DNA of 64,000 nt from Epiperipatus broadwayi (GCA_028023455.1 JAQFVV010000510.1:62001-126000), one strand, 5' to 3'. Counted from the first letter of the stretch, positions 10,999 to 24,299 are shown. The notes: generated from the letters alone by a model not told the origin. Program-made: numbers and translations.

Positions 10999-11441
10999 AA
11001 CCGGTTTTGTTACATTCTGTGGATTTATTTATTTATCTTTTTTAAGAGACGTACAAGTTTGTTAAAGATTTTTTGTTTTCATAACAAATAAAACGTTGGT
11101 AGTTTTTTTCTTTTTTAACAACAAAAATTAGGTCGGGTTCATTTTTAAAATATACTTAACGTGCTGTTTATTGATTTAGAACAACAACAAAAAACATATT
11201 TTTGCTTCTAAATGAGATGAATAGATATGTCAAAAGAAGTATTTTTTTTACACAAAAAATAAAAAAAAAACAATCAGTCAAGAGATGTCCAACAAACTCC
11301 ACTGCCCCTTTTTAACACTGTCATTCTGGGTGTTAATTACATGATTTACAGATCCAAATAATCGCAAACAAAACACAAATTCTTTCCAGAAAATAAATTT
11401 ATTAACCGGATATGACTAAACTAAATCAACTGTAATGAATG
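10999..11441. repeat. 443-bp direct repeat, copy 1
   Basis: It starts AACCGGTTTTGTTACATTCT and ends AACTGTAATGAATG. It matches 11832-12274 along its whole length; both copies are 443 bp and start 833 bp apart. On the minus strand it lies downstream of the Merlin transposase stop codon. Confidence 0.88.
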
Positions 11442-11507
11442 TTCCAACATTTTAAAAAGTCATACAACTTGTTACTGAGGACAGTGTACGGTCATTTCCT
11501 TCAAAAT

Positions 11508-11785
11508 GGCTTGGAAAATGTCCTTATCTTTGTGAAGATGCCTCCAAATGATGTCAGCTAAATAATTTTTGAGGTATTGGCATGCTGTGCTGTGATGTCT
11601 TCTATTCTACCACTTAAGTAGACCCCAAAACCTCTCGATGGTCTGAGTGTGAGCTCCTGTTGTGGGGTCCACGAAATTGTAACGATAGTTAACAGTGACA
11701 TGTGTAAAGCCTGCCGCCTAAAGATCAGTAGTCCTATAACCCTTCCAACAGTCTGAGTAGATGGTAGATCTGGACTTGATAACAA
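11508..11785 (-). pseudogene. Merlin (ISXO2-like/IS1595) transposase, C-terminal part
   Basis: On the minus strand the frame reads STIYSDCWKGYRTTD, stop, AAGFTHVTVNYRYNFVDPTT, GAHTQTIERFWGLLKW, stop, and then NYLADIIWRHLHKDKD to a final stop near 11508. SDCW, VNxxxNFVDPxTGAHTQxIE and W are signatures of the DDE domain of ISXO2-like transposases, which in animals mark Merlin DNA transposons. The D of SDCW and the E of QTIERFWG are the expected second and third catalytic acids. Two in-frame TAG codons make it a pseudogene. The segment carrying the first catalytic Asp is absent. The N-terminal piece lies at 12275-12376, separated by repeat sequence. Confidence 0.88.
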
Positions 11786-11831
11786 ATAAAATGGGTTTTT
11801 GATTTTTTAATAATAACAAATAAAACATGTC

Positions 11832-12274
11832 AACCGGTTTTGTTACATTCTGTGGATTTATTTATTTATATTTTTTAAGAATCATACAACTTTGTTAAAG
11901 ATTTCTTTTTTTTTTTTTTATAACAAATAAAATGTTGGTATTTTTATTCTTTTTTAACAACAAAAATTAGCTCGGGTTCATTTTTAAAATCTACTTAACG
12001 TGCTGTTTATTGATTTAAAACAACAACAACAAAAAACCTCTTTTTGCTTCTAAATGGAACGAATAGGTATGTCAAAAGAAAAAGTATTTAAAAAAAAAAA
12101 ATTAATCAATCAAGAGATGTCCAACAAACTACGCCGCCCCTTTTTAACACTGTCATTCTGGGTGTTAATTAGATGATTTACAGATAAAAATAATTGCAAA
12201 CAAAACACAAATTCTTTCCAGAAAATAAATTTATTAACCACATATGACTGAACTAAATCAACTGTAATGAATGG
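11832..12274. repeat. 443-bp direct repeat, copy 2, splitting the Merlin relic
   Basis: Near-identical to 10999-11441. With a minisatellite remnant at 11780-11830 it lies exactly between the two transposase pieces. It may be an element that replaced the middle of the transposase gene, or part of an internally deleted Merlin derivative. It has no transposase-like coding of its own. Confidence 0.88.
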
Positions 12275-12376
12275 CAGGATGTTTTGGGCTTGCAAAAACG
12301 CAACTGCCTCACTTTCTCTGTTTGGGACGTCCCTCAAATGTAATAATGTGGTAGACATTTTGTTATTCTTTTTCAA
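12275..12376 (-). pseudogene. Merlin transposase, N-terminal piece
   Basis: On the minus strand this reads MKKNNKMSTTLLHLRDVPNR, ESEAVAFLQAQNILP, and then runs into the 443-bp repeat. The pattern of a short leader, then LRDxP, E-x2-A-x2-FLQ and ILP, resembles the start of ISXO2-like transposases just before their zinc-ribbon. The zinc-ribbon cysteines and the first part of the DDE domain are missing. The start codon could be either Met 1 or Met 7. The assignment rests mainly on its position next to the certain C-terminal piece. Confidence 0.6.
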
Positions 12377-12629
12377 CTCTCGTCCGAGTCACAACAGAAA
12401 CAGTATTTTTCCACAAACAACTCCAATCGTCTGCCAGAGAGCTTGAGAAATTTTATTTTGTCTTTTTTTAACCCCAAAAAACCCCAAAATTAGCAAAAAA
12501 AAATTTTTTTGACAAATATTAATAATGCGCTGAAAATTACTAGTACGCAAAAATCTTTCAGTTGGGAAATACAGAAAATCATAAACATCAACAAATAAAT
12601 ACTTGAAAAAGATGACAATGCTCACCCTC

Positions 12630-15600
12630 TCATCTTAAATTCTAACGACAATACAAACATTGTCAATATACATAGGATTTCAACCCACAATGAAATCAAC
12701 GGCAAACTATACGATCATAGTATTCTTAGTAGATGTAGTTTTATTGAGCCTGGAAGAATTGGCCATGTATTATAACCACTACATATGATCTACTCATATA
12801 TTAATGATCACTCGTATATTAGCCGTAGGTTTGGCCGCAAAAGCGGTATAATTCTGTGTTTTTACACAGAAACAGTGCCAACACAGGCTGTACAGTGAAT
12901 AGTTTACAAATACCCATTTTTTTAATATAGAAACAAAAAATCATTAACACAGCTCAAGACTGAAAGTGGCGCTAGTTATATGTCACATGACGAATCTGAT
13001 TTCTTAACGTTTTCCAAACGAACGCATATTGTCAAATAGTCAAACAACCGCTAATGATTAAAATATGTATGAAAAAATGTAAAATTAAATACTGTAGTTA
13101 ATAAAAAAAGTAAAAAAAGTTTGTCTTGTATTTTTTTTTCCAAATATTTGAAACTTTTTATTAGTCATACTGTTTTCTTATTTTTTAATGCAAATTTTAA
13201 AGTAATTTTTCCTTCTTGCTTTGCTTTTATGTGATTTCTGAAAATTACAACCCCATATCTCCATTTTTCAAGGTAAGTTAAGTCTATTTTTGTGCGCATT
13301 TTCTGAGGAACCTATCTACCACATAAAATGAGACCCAGGTGTATTACTGATATTATGTTGTGCCCATTAAAAGTATGATGTAATATAAATATTTTTGAAA
13401 ATATTTATTTTCATTAAGACTTCATGAGTTTTAGTAAAGTTTTAGCAACTTCAAATTCACAGACTTTTTTTTTTTAATTCAAGGCCATTTTAGATTACAA
13501 CAATAACAGAACAATAGCAGGAATAAAATGTAATAAACCAGGACAATTGTTTCAAAAATGAATGCTTGTAATCATTTTTGATAAAGCCTTACTTTCAACA
13601 GCAGCGTTTTCAAACTTCCACTTAGTTGAAAAAAAAAAAAAGGTATGAGAGTAGAGCACTGAATATTCTATCTCATTTCCTTTTTTTTTAAAAAAAAAAA
13701 AAAAACAACTATCTATGCAGGTAAATTCTGCATCAGGACCTTGATCTGTTAACAGCTAATGTAATAAAATGACAATTTGAGAAATGATAATGGGGGGGGG
13801 GGTAAACATACTTATTCTAGACAACAAAAAAAAAAGCAGACAAAATATGTCTGAAAATGAATTACGCATAAATAATGAATTGACATTTCACTGAAGTTTT
13901 TAAATAAATGTCTGATTTTGTATAACAACAAATAACAAATTAGAAGAATGAAAGTTAAAATACATGATGTGCATAATAATATTTGGTTCTGTAAACTCAT
14001 TTATTTTTTTAAACATTGCACTAAAACAATAGCAATTAATATTCTAACAGACTTGCTTTAAATTAAATCTAGTTAATAAACAAACAATCTCTTTTTTTTT
14101 ATTTCATACTAATCACGTGGTGCATTGGCTGGGTATTCCGTTTATTCTTATGACGTGCGTTTTGAATTTAGATTAAAACTAGGATAGGAACATTCCATTT
14201 CATATCCTAAGAAATACATCTTTGATGAATGTTAATGTCCTGTAAGGAGAAATCTACCCATTTACCATACATATTATTTTTAGTTTGCTTTTCAGCAATT
14301 TCATTGTTTCTGAAAATAAATTATTTTTAAATTCGCCGCCTTCCCCACCCCTTCACGCACACCAATATTTTTTAAGAAGCATAGAAAAATATTTCTGTTA
14401 AAATTCTTGATCATCGGCAAAATTTCTGATAACAGCAATTTTATTCGTTCGTCTTATCACAAACGATAACTAACGATGGTATAATTCTTAACTATTGATT
14501 TTTAAAAATATATATATGTATATTTTATTTTGCTGTTAAATGTGCTTCATTCAGTTATTGTTAAAAAATGGATTGGTTCATTTATGTCATCAAAATACTT
14601 GCCTGCTAAATATTTTTTTTTAAACATAGATATAATAAAAATATTTATTTAGTTCATATCATTGTATGATAAACTCTGGCCAAATTATATTTTGAATTAA
14701 AAATAATATTTCTTTTGGCATGTTTAAACTAATTAATTTAAAAAAAAAAAAAAGTAAAATTAAAGATGGTGGCATTTCTTGCTTTTAGAAAGTTAACCCT
14801 TAACTGAACATATATTTGTCTATTATAGAATAAATGCATTTTTAACTTAATAATTAAACTTAGGGTTTTTAGATATTACATAATATTTATTTATAAATAC
14901 GACTGTATAATATGTTTAATTACTGTATATTTGTATGTCAGTAAAGATAATCTCAATATTAGGAATGGCACAAATTCTGATCAATAAACTTTTAAAATAT
15001 ATACTCATAACTTCTGTTAAATTCAAATATGAATAACAAATGACTTAGTATCATATTTTTGGGCTAGCATAACATAACAAAGTGTTAGAAAGATCATGTT
15101 ACTGAGAAACGTACTTTAGTGAAAACTCTGATATATTTGTTAATTCAGTTTCATATATAAGTAGATTATAAAACAGAAGATAATTTATTATATTATAATA
15201 AATTCAAAGGTTTTTTTTCATCCTGTCAACTGCGCCAAATCTTCAACCTTAATAGAAACATTCAGATTCAGTGAGCATTATTGCCTATTGACCTGTTCTT
15301 GCCATTGGTTATGCATTATCTTTATGTATGTGCATTGGTTAGTGGAAATAAATGCTCAATCCGATTGTGATAAGAAAGGAAGCTGGACTAGTCTATTATT
15401 TGAAGAGAAGGTGAGATATGACAATAACATTTTCTTAGGGCATTATGTCCTTTTCATATAGAATCATCTACAGATCTTTAGTTGTATAATATATTCATTT
15501 ATATATATATATAAATTAGAGCATTGATGCATCTTCTATTTAGCTCAGTATATAAAAATGTATTAGATGATATATAATATTACTATGATAATACAAAGCA

Positions 15601-16050
15601 CACAGGACTGCTTGATATGAATCCTCTTTATCATTGTGGCAGAGTCTTACCCATCACCAGCCACAAATAAGTATTGGCAGGAATCTTACTTTATATGAAG
15701 CAAATTTTATTTGGTTTTATTTAAAAGTATGAAGGATTACTCAATTTATTAAAATCAGAAATCACACTAACAATTAAGCCTAAGTTTCAAATAAAGCAAA
15801 TGAAATCTGCTTTATATAAATTAAGATTTTAGCCTTTTAAATTTGTGGTTAGCAATGTCTAAGATGCATTATGAGTCTCATATTATATATATATCACTTG
15901 AAACAAAAGCAGCTCTTTCATTTACTGTGATTTAGTTTAAGTCAAAATTATCAATGATTAATTATTTTTCTTAGTATTTCAATTCTATCCTGATTAACTT
16001 CTGGATTTTATCTTTAACAGTGAATCTAATGTTCAAATACTAGTGATAGG
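12630..16050. other. Mostly unique AT-rich DNA without recognised gene
   Basis: The stretch 12630-13060 is somewhat less AT-rich than its surroundings (CACATGACGAATC and similar words), but no frame stays open on either strand. A G run lies at about 13792-13802 and poly-A/T runs near 13630 and 13690. Nothing else is identified. Confidence 0.5.
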
Positions 16051-16249
16051 AATTAAATATGGCAGGTATTTGGGTGATAATTTATTATACATCAGTTAAT
16101 ATATTATTTTACACATCATATTATATAATCTATTTAGGCATTAAATATTTTTTGATTATATATTATAATCTGTTAATGAAAATGGTAATCTCATATATAT
16201 GTGTGTGTGTGTTTGATCTTAAAACAGGAATGAAGTCATCTGAAAAAGA

Positions 16250-16440
16250 CTACTCCCATGATGAGTATTTTATGCTGAACCAACACTCTTCAGTTGGTAC
16301 AGATCACAATCTTTTACATATATTCTCAATATTTGTTTAATAATCATTAATTCTTTGATTAGCTAGTGTCACACTACAAGTTTGACATCAATCCTTTCAG
16401 ATAAATACATTAATAATTTAAGATTATGAACAATATGATA
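16250..16440 (+). repeat. Dispersed repeat family A, diverged copy
   Basis: It contains TTTTATGCTGAACCAACACTC, TTCAGTTGGTACAGATCACA, then TTTGACATCAATCCTTTCAG and ATAAATACATTAAT. The order of words is the same as at 935-1100. The open frame at 16059-16340 overlaps it and has no protein signature. Confidence 0.7.
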
Positions 16441-16899
16441 GTTTATTCAGCAGTGAATTTAATTGATTCATATAATGAGGCATTTATTTTATTATTAAGG
16501 CTAAGGTTATCACTTATGTAGGAATACTGCTTCATTTGATGATATCCTAACACATCTTTTTAAATACCTATGTTACAATGCAGTTAATGGCCTCTTATTT
16601 GGAATTTAATTAACTAATAATAGATATCTATAAATTCAGGTTTACTCTATAACAAATTGGTATTAAAAGAAGGGCTTGAAATCCCTTTCTGTTACATTTT
16701 GATAATTGATCTAATGTAAATCCCATATTATATTTATAATATGCAGATATATATAAGCCAATAATTTAATAATTTTGTTTTTATTAAAATAATTCAGAGC
16801 CTGAACTTATATAGATTTAATTCATAGAGTTCAGACTTTATTACTATACCAAATGTATCCAGCCTAAATAGGCCTTGCTTTTTTAATTGGTTGCTTTAA

Positions 16900-16993
16900 T
16901 GTTGGTGGCCAAGTGGTCAACCCTGCTGCCTTTTTGTCCTGGGTTCGCTTCCCGGTCAATGCTTTGACACATAAAAAAAATTTTTTTTTTTAA
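16900..16993 (+). mobile_element. tRNA-derived SINE head with A-rich tail
   Basis: TGGCCAAGTGG (A-box-like) at about 16906 and GGTTCGCTTCC (B-box-like) at 16942-16952 have tRNA-like spacing, and an A-rich stretch follows from 16971. It resembles the minus-strand element at 51786-51862 (shared GTTGGTGGC start, GGGTTC box and GCTTCC). The acceptor stem does not close, so this is not a working tRNA gene. Target duplications were not found. Confidence 0.6.
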
Positions 16994-17654
16994 GATTTAA
17001 TGTAAATTAAATAAAAGATTTGAATACTATATAAATAAATGTGAGAATTGTATACTGATCTGAAAGACATTGTTTTGATTTCAATTGTACACTAACGAAA
17101 ATTAAATGTAAATACAGTACTATAGCATCTATTTTTCCCCTCACTAAATATCACATTTCAAACATGAATTTATGTATTGTAATCACATTTTCTTCATAAT
17201 TTAAATACTATATCTATTCAGTTCTGTACTGCAGTTAAAAGCAGGATACTGATTTTTTTTTCTGAGCATTTTATATTAATGGCAGATATGTAATGGTTTT
17301 TTTAACTGGTTGTGAATTTGACATGTGATAGTCTTATGGACAAACATACATTAACCAACCAGACAACAGAGAAAATAGAGCTTTTATATATATAGTCAGT
17401 TATGTGTACATTTTGGCACATCTATTATAACTTCATTGCTGGTTATTTTAAAATTAAGTATTGGTTCATCATGAAATGTATCTTAGACATCATTTGTCTT
17501 TTATTGTGTCTTTAATCATGTTTTCAAAAGAATAGGTGATGGTGTAATGGTTATTTAATACATTTATAAACTAGATTTAAAATGAAAAACTCTTTTCTGT
17601 GATATATAAACTGAATTTGTACAAGTAATATGCCAATTTAATAATCAGACTAAT

Positions 17655-17787
17655 ACTTATATAAGGCTATAACCTAGTACATGTGCCTTGTGTGCTTAAT
17701 TTTACTACAAGAAAGACTTCTACAAATCTTAATACAAGATTTGACTTGCACAAAAGATGCATGTACTATATAAGTATTACATGCTGA
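17655..17787. repeat. Short diverged foldback repeat
   Basis: Arms share AATACTTATATA and AGTACATG(T/C) words in inverse order around an AAATCTT/AAGATTT centre. An AATCAGACTAATA word occurs directly on both sides (about 17639 and 17803), which may be part of the repeat or target duplication. Confidence 0.5.
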
Positions 17788-17799
17788 CATTGCACTTAA

Positions 17800-18330
17800 T
17801 AACAATCAGACTAATAATAAGATCAAACCCTAAATTAGATACAATCAATAATTATTAGTTTATTTAAAGAAATAAGCTTTAACCATAGGTGAAACACTTG
17901 TGGTTTTAAAATAATTATTGACAGAAGAAAGTGTGTGTCAATTCTAGCGGATGTGTGAATAATAGTTCCTTCCACAGTATTATAATTGTATAAATCGCTA
18001 TTTTATTAATTATTAAACTAGATTAACATATTAACATTATCATCGTAGTGTTTTGTTTCTATATATTTAAAATTTATTTTGAATTCATTCTGCACTATTA
18101 TGATCAACTAGATTACTTATTATTTTAAAACAGTAACATGTTTACATATACATTATTTGTTAATAAATTTTTTAACATTATTTTTCTTTATTTAATAATA
18201 CGAAATTAACTTTAGCTGTCTGTCTATTATATATATCTATTTTGATCCACACATCTTATGCATATATATAATTTTTATATCTCTCAAATTTTGTATTCTA
18301 CATGAAGCTATGAATCTGAGAATGGTAATA
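17800..18330. other. AT-rich DNA without recognised feature
   Basis: Nothing recognised. Confidence 0.5.
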
Positions 18331-18338
18331 GTCTATAT

Positions 18339-18811
18339 CAGAGTTCGGCAAACATTTTAACAGCAGCCATTTTGTTTACCCCCTCCCCTCCCAATTAAAG
18401 ATGAACAAGGAAAGAGGTGAAAATAGGTCCATGAAAAATATGAATTTTTGAATGACTATAGATGTATTTGAACATTTATTTTAATAATAGAACATAATAG
18501 AATCTGTATATATCTTAACGAAAATAAAAATTCTCTTAAAAAATAAAAACAAAAAATTACTTTAATAGTTTGATTTAATTAACAATTTCTAATATTTTAA
18601 TATTTATATACAATAATTACTATTCTATAATTAAGACCGAATTCAAAAAATAATATTGTAAATTGCTTTTTCCCCTTCTAAAGTCATCATAATATTTATT
18701 TACAAATTGTTAAAGGAAATTAAAAATGTGTTTATGTTTATCATGATAAAAAGAATTGCGAGATTGGGAAGCCGCAAGTGGCCCGCAAACCGCACTTTGC
18801 CTACCTCTCTG
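18339..18811. mobile_element. Non-autonomous hAT-type DNA transposon (MITE)
   Basis: The left end reads CAGAGTTCGGCAAAC. The right end, inverted, reads CAGAGAGGTAGGCAAAG. Near the right end a GCCGCAAGTGGCCCGCAAAC word resembles the subterminal motif common in hAT MITEs. The 473-bp element is flanked by GTCTATAT and GTCGATAT, an 8-bp target duplication with one mismatch. Eight base pairs is the hAT hallmark. No transposase is encoded. Confidence 0.85.
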
Positions 18812-18819
18812 GTCGATAT

Positions 18820-19610
18820 TGTGTAGATTCTATATAGTTTTCTTTAAGAATCATATGGAAAGTGTATTATGAAAACTTTGTGGAATTATCAAGTCACTTT
18901 ATTAAAAGTTCACTTGCATAGTAGAGTTGATTGATAATATTTTTTATAGTTACATATGAATAATTTTGGCATATTTAGTATTTGTTACAAAATGCATAAT
19001 GAATAGAGGGTCTTCATTTATATAACAACTCCTTGTAATGTTTATTTATTATAAAATAGCTACTCAATAAATGGTAATATTTAGCCCAATTATTTTATGG
19101 AACTCAAACTGCACAATTATTATTATATAATGTGTGTATTTGCTTCCTAGAAATAATACCTATCTATAAAACATATATATATAGTCATTAATTATAATCA
19201 CCTAATAACCATCTTTACATCAGTCCTCATTGTTTACCTGTTACATATTTGGTCCATCAAGTTGTGGTTAGGGGCATAATTAAAAATTAATCATTCACTC
19301 AGTACTCATTTCTATCACAACACCAGCATTTTATCCATTATAATCTGTATACATAATACAAAATATTTTTCAAATAGGCTTTTAAATAGGTCTCTTCAGC
19401 CTATTTCTAGCATTCTCTTACAGAGGAACAGCAAAAAAGAGATTATCACACATCAAGCTTTCTAACTTTAAGTAGAAATAGTTTTAGCAGTTTTTAATTT
19501 TTATTTTATCTATAATTAATAATATGTGGATGTCTCTGACTAATAATTGAATGGCTTGCACTATCAGTTAGGTGTCATCAAGTTAATTTGAAACTGGAAA
19601 AAAGTTCTTT
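18820..19610. other. AT-rich DNA without recognised feature
   Basis: Nothing recognised. Confidence 0.5.
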
Positions 19611-19611
19611 A

Positions 19612-19676
19612 TCCAAAATTTGAAACTCAAGCCATGGTCAAGGCAAATGGATGCTAACCATTGTGCTACAAGGCTA
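19612..19676 (-). mobile_element. tRNA-like SINE head
   Basis: On the minus strand GCCTTGTAGCACAATGGTTA has an A-box-like TAGCACAATGG, followed after a tRNA-like interval by GAGTTTCAAATT, a B-box-like word. The T-arm and acceptor stem do not pair well, so this is a decayed SINE head or tRNA pseudogene. Confidence 0.5.
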
Positions 19677-19679
19677 TTT

Positions 19680-22600
19680 TTTATATGTCCATTTATGTTA
19701 TTAGGTCAAATCAAACCAATACTGACTTCTAATGATCATATAAATGTTATTTTTTAATAATGTTCTATGTTTTTATTTTATTTTTAGACTATTTGATAGC
19801 ACATTTATTGCTACAGTGATGGATCATGCTTTTTATTATATATATATATATCAACTTTTCCAAACATATTTTTTTCTAATAATTTTTTATATCATTAAAA
19901 TTATACAATTTCAACCTGATTCTAAGTGTTCAGATTTAATTTGATAACATATCCATTTGTTAAGGTTTTTTTAAATACTGTCCATGATAATCTCAATATT
20001 TTTTACCAACATAATTATTTAAAAACAGAAAATAGTTTTTCATTCTTTTTCTTCACTTTCCAAATTTATAAAATTAATAGAAAATATCTGTAGTATTTGA
20101 ATATTTGTTTTTGCAATCTTACCATGTAATAATCCTAAATAATCATAGTAATTTTTTTTTTGTTCTTAAAAGTGTAATTGAGATTTTAAGATTATATAAG
20201 ATTAAAATGGTTTTATAACTCAATCAATCATGATCATATCTTAAATATTTCCAAATCTTAAATTAGATATTAATTTCTTAATTGAATACAAGGTTCCTCA
20301 CTGATCATATATTTATTCAATGCAGTATTGTGCATGTGAGAAATTGTATAACAATGTGTGATTAAAGTTTTTGCAGTTTCATGGAATAGAATGTCCAAGT
20401 CATAAAAAATTGTGTGAGTGATTTAAAAATGTATTAGCAATTTTCAGTGTTTTCATTTTATATATTTATATGTAGATATAGTGTAATTTTATATAATAAC
20501 AAAATGTCATCAATACTTTTTTTAAGCTAGTAGAAAATCTACATTTACAGCTTAAAGGTCAAATTAGAAATAATTACAAATGAACACACTGTAGCTATTC
20601 TTTAGCTTTAGAAAATATCTGAGTTCCACTTAGGATTTACCAAGAAAGAAGGATTATCTCAAAGCAGTTATGACTATTAAAAATGTAAAGATTTAGGAAG
20701 AAAGTGTAGTGTTTTTGAAAATTTAATGAAAGTATATCGAGATGAAATAAACTTCCAATTGTTGAAATGATTACTTTTACAAAGTTTTAAAAAAAATGTG
20801 TCTATCTTTTACAAAAAAAATCCCTATTTTGTCTGATATCTGAATGAATGTTTGTCCTTAGTGCTGTTTAATTGGTTGCTTTAACTTATTTTATTTTAAT
20901 TGGTTGCTTCTTCAAATTACAAAAATGACAAATTTGTCAGCATTGAAAAAAACTTAATAAATAACTATACATAACTAAACTGTAATTTATATTATAAGAA
21001 TGTTATACAATGGAAATAATTCCATTCTTTATATTTAAAAATCCATAATTTTTATTATGAAGCTAATTTTCTGCAAAAGAAGTAATTTCACTATTACAAA
21101 AATGATGGCCTTTCAATAGGCTGGGTACATTTGTCATAGCTAAATTGCTCTCTGGCGGCCAGCTAAAAATATATCTACCTGTTTTTATAAATAAATAACT
21201 ATATCTATTTAAAAATATATATATATATATTAAAAGTTAATGTTTATCAAAAACTTTATGATTATAGCATTTTATTTGGACTTATATGTTGGATCTTCAT
21301 AATGAAAATATACCCCTGATAAATATTAAATTACATATAAAGAAATTTTTTCCAGGATAATAATGGGGTACAGTCTTGTCATTTTATGTTTTATGAAAAT
21401 ATATATACAAGTGTTTTGCTTTAAAGTATTAAAAATTATATAAGTTGGTTTACTTGTACAATAATTTTAAAAAAAGCATAGAAACAATCTAAAAGTAAAA
21501 ATCTTTAATTGTGAAAAATATTTACAAATCTTTATTACTAGACATTTTTGAAATTCTAATAAAAAACAAGAAATAGTTCTGTGATAAAAACTCCATTTTT
21601 TAGCATTGCTTTCAAATTTGAACATAAAATTTCTAAAGAAACTTTTACCTCAAAGAAAATTATCCCTTTTTAAAGTGGAAATTCTAATTTTAATGGAAAA
21701 TTATTGTTAACTTAATTTAAAGCAAAAAATAAAAAAAAAAACAATTTTTTAAATTAAACATGAAGGGGAGAGAAATAAACCTTAATTTTGTGTTTTTAAA
21801 CTAATAATTGATTTTACCCACCACCCCATTCGCACTTAAAATTTAATTTTTATGTGTATTTAATCCTGATCTTTATAGTTTAACTAAATAAATGGAGAGT
21901 ACACTATTAATAATTATGCTATAGTTCCAATTGGATATCATTAACATTATTTGGGGTAATTGCACGAATATATTTCCATTTAGTGAAATCATTATCCAAA
22001 TACCATATCAAAGTTGACAAGAAGATTTTAAAAGATCAGTGTCTTTTTCTTTTTTTTATAATGAAAATAATATATTGTAGCCCTTGGGTTTGCCCAAGAC
22101 TCCATTTTTTGAATTAGATATGTAGAGATAATGTTTAATAAAAAATTTCTCATAATTTGTATATATATTTTTTCCAATAGACAAACTTTTTAGCCAAGGC
22201 TAGTTTTGAACCCATATTCATAGGGATTGCATATGTTTTACTTGGTAGGCAATTTATACATTTGTCATTAAAAGATTTCTAGGCAAAAAATTGTTTATTT
22301 GATATTGATTTATGGGACAATTTAATATTAAGAATATAATTTATTAGATAGGCAATATTCATATATTATTTAATAGTTGGAGTGAAAAGAGGGGAATGTG
22401 TGATTTAAAAACTACTTTAGAGAGTAAAAATAGACAGTCATAGTTTTACACTGATAAGTTAGAACTAAATAGTTTGTGAAATTAAATTGTAAAAAAGAAA
22501 ATAATAGTGATAATAATTAAGGATTAGAATATTAAACAGTCGATTTAATTAAAATTGTATATATGAGTATAGTGTGTGTGTATTTGGTTTATTTGTGGAT

Positions 22601-23090
22601 TTTAATTATAAAGTTCACAGTTAAATAATAAGTATTTCATGTCTCTCTGTGGGGAACTACTCTAAAGAAGAAATTAAGTCATTTTAATAGCTTATTCATA
22701 GCAGCCAAAGTTTCAGTCAAGATTCTGGGTTTGATGTTGGGCTGCTATACATTTTTTTTTATTAAAGAAAAAGTAAAAGTGGATAGAAAAGAGAGCTTTT
22801 TCTCTCATTTCTTTTGTTCTTTGGAAAGATTCTCACAGTTTAGAATTACTAAAATAATTACTAAAGTGAGTTAATGATGTCTGTATGGCACAGGAATTTA
22901 AGTTTAAAATTAATTGGTGATTATCTATTAGAATGCAGATATGAATTTGTCATCTGGTTTTTAAGAGGTCAGAAAGGTCAAGAGAACCAGAAAGAAAAGA
23001 AACAATAAGCAATTAATCAGGAAAACAAACATTGACCAGACATTTTGAAAGGTCAATAAAAGGTTACATCAGGGGGAGAGAGTGAAAAGA
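19680..23090. other. AT-rich DNA, no gene recognised
   Basis: The only local repeat I see is a short TTTAATTGGTTGCTT word at about 20867 and 20906, also found next to the SINE at 16881. The open frame at 19744-19944 is low-complexity. No coding signature. Confidence 0.5.
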
Positions 23091-23098
23091 TCTGGACA

Positions 23099-23107
23099 CT
23101 ATAAAAG
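23099..23107 (+). promoter_or_regulatory. TATA-box-like sequence, tentative
   Basis: CTATAAAAG sits in a less AT-rich stretch (22970-23165). It could be the core promoter of a degraded LTR or of an unseen transcript. No LTR ends or downstream coding region were identified. Confidence 0.2.
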
Positions 23108-23890
23108 CTCTGCTCCTGTGTGAAGGGGGGTAGCTCTATCTCAATAGTTTTAGCTGACTCTTTCTCTCTTGCAAATTCTCTTATTATCGGTTTTAGAGAA
23201 ACTTTGCTGAAAAAGTTTAAAAGAAACAGTTTTTATTAAGAAAAGAAAAATAGTTTATTATTAATTATTTTGTCTGTCTCTTGAAAAACTGAACTTTGCC
23301 AAATTTATTAATATAGAAAAAGAAATGACCCTCGAGTAAAGTTTAAATTAGATGCACATTGATCCCCGGAAGTTAATCAACATCATAATTATCTCTACTA
23401 ATTTATCAGAAATCAGCAAATATTAAAATTTAAAATACAGAAATAAGAAAATCTAAATTTTGATTTCTTATATAAATTATTAAATCTGAAGGCTATAATT
23501 TCATATAAAGCATTGAATATGAATATTAAGTGAACTAAAAAAAATGCAACAAGAAGTGGACTCATATATTTAAAAATTCAAACAAGTTCTCTTCAGCTTT
23601 AATCCACAGAAACTAAAATGAGGAAAGCTCAGCAGTGTAAAAACTTTATATATTTTGGCATAGGAATTGAACTCCATCACAAGGACTCTTTCTACATAAT
23701 GTCATATGTGTACACAAACTGGCCAAAGAAAGGAAAAACAGGAAAAATGGAAACCAGAAATCTAAAGGACATGCCCGGAGAACGATTTAAGTATATTTTT
23801 ATATTACTATTCATGTAGAACATTTAATTTTAAAAGAAAAAAGAATTTTTTTTATTATTATTTATCATATATATCCATTTAAAATTAATC

Positions 23891-24064
23891 CATGTATGTG
23901 CTTATTAAATGCTTTCATTATTATTATTTTGGGAATAGATGAAATTAATGCTAAATCATTTTGTATGTGCCTTTTAAAAACTTTCATTATTATAATTATT
24001 ATTTAGGGGTAAATGAAATTAATGTTAAGATATTCCGTATGTGCCTTGTTTTAAATGCTTTACA
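23891..24064. repeat. Tandem repeat, period about 72 bp, about 2.3 copies
   Basis: Units begin TATGTGC at about 23895, 23962 and 24038. They share a CTTTCATTATTAT middle and an AATGAAATTAATG(C/T)TAA end. An open frame spans it but shows no known protein pattern. Confidence 0.7.
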
Positions 24065-24299
24065 TTTTTTTTATGATAAGAGTGAGAGGTATTGTTGTGG
24101 GAAATGTTTTTTGAATTGGATCAGGGATTTTTGTCAAGTGCTTAAACCTAATGCTATGTTTTATGAAGGTTGCATGATTGTTTGGCTAAAATATCATCAT
24201 TATCCTATAAAAGTGCAGAGAAGTAGTTTTAAAGTTTTAATGCGCATTTCTTCTTATTATTATTATCATAAAGTTAAATAAAGTTAAAGCTAGATACAA

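Noticed and set aside
22697-22745. AGCAGCC...GGGCTGCT hairpin as a tRNA
   Set aside because: The stem pairs, but the whole unit is under 50 nt and lacks D and T arms.
23618-24281. Two open frames of 66 and 106 codons as small genes
   Set aside because: Residue composition follows the AT bias, the second frame spans a tandem repeat, and no domain is recognisable.
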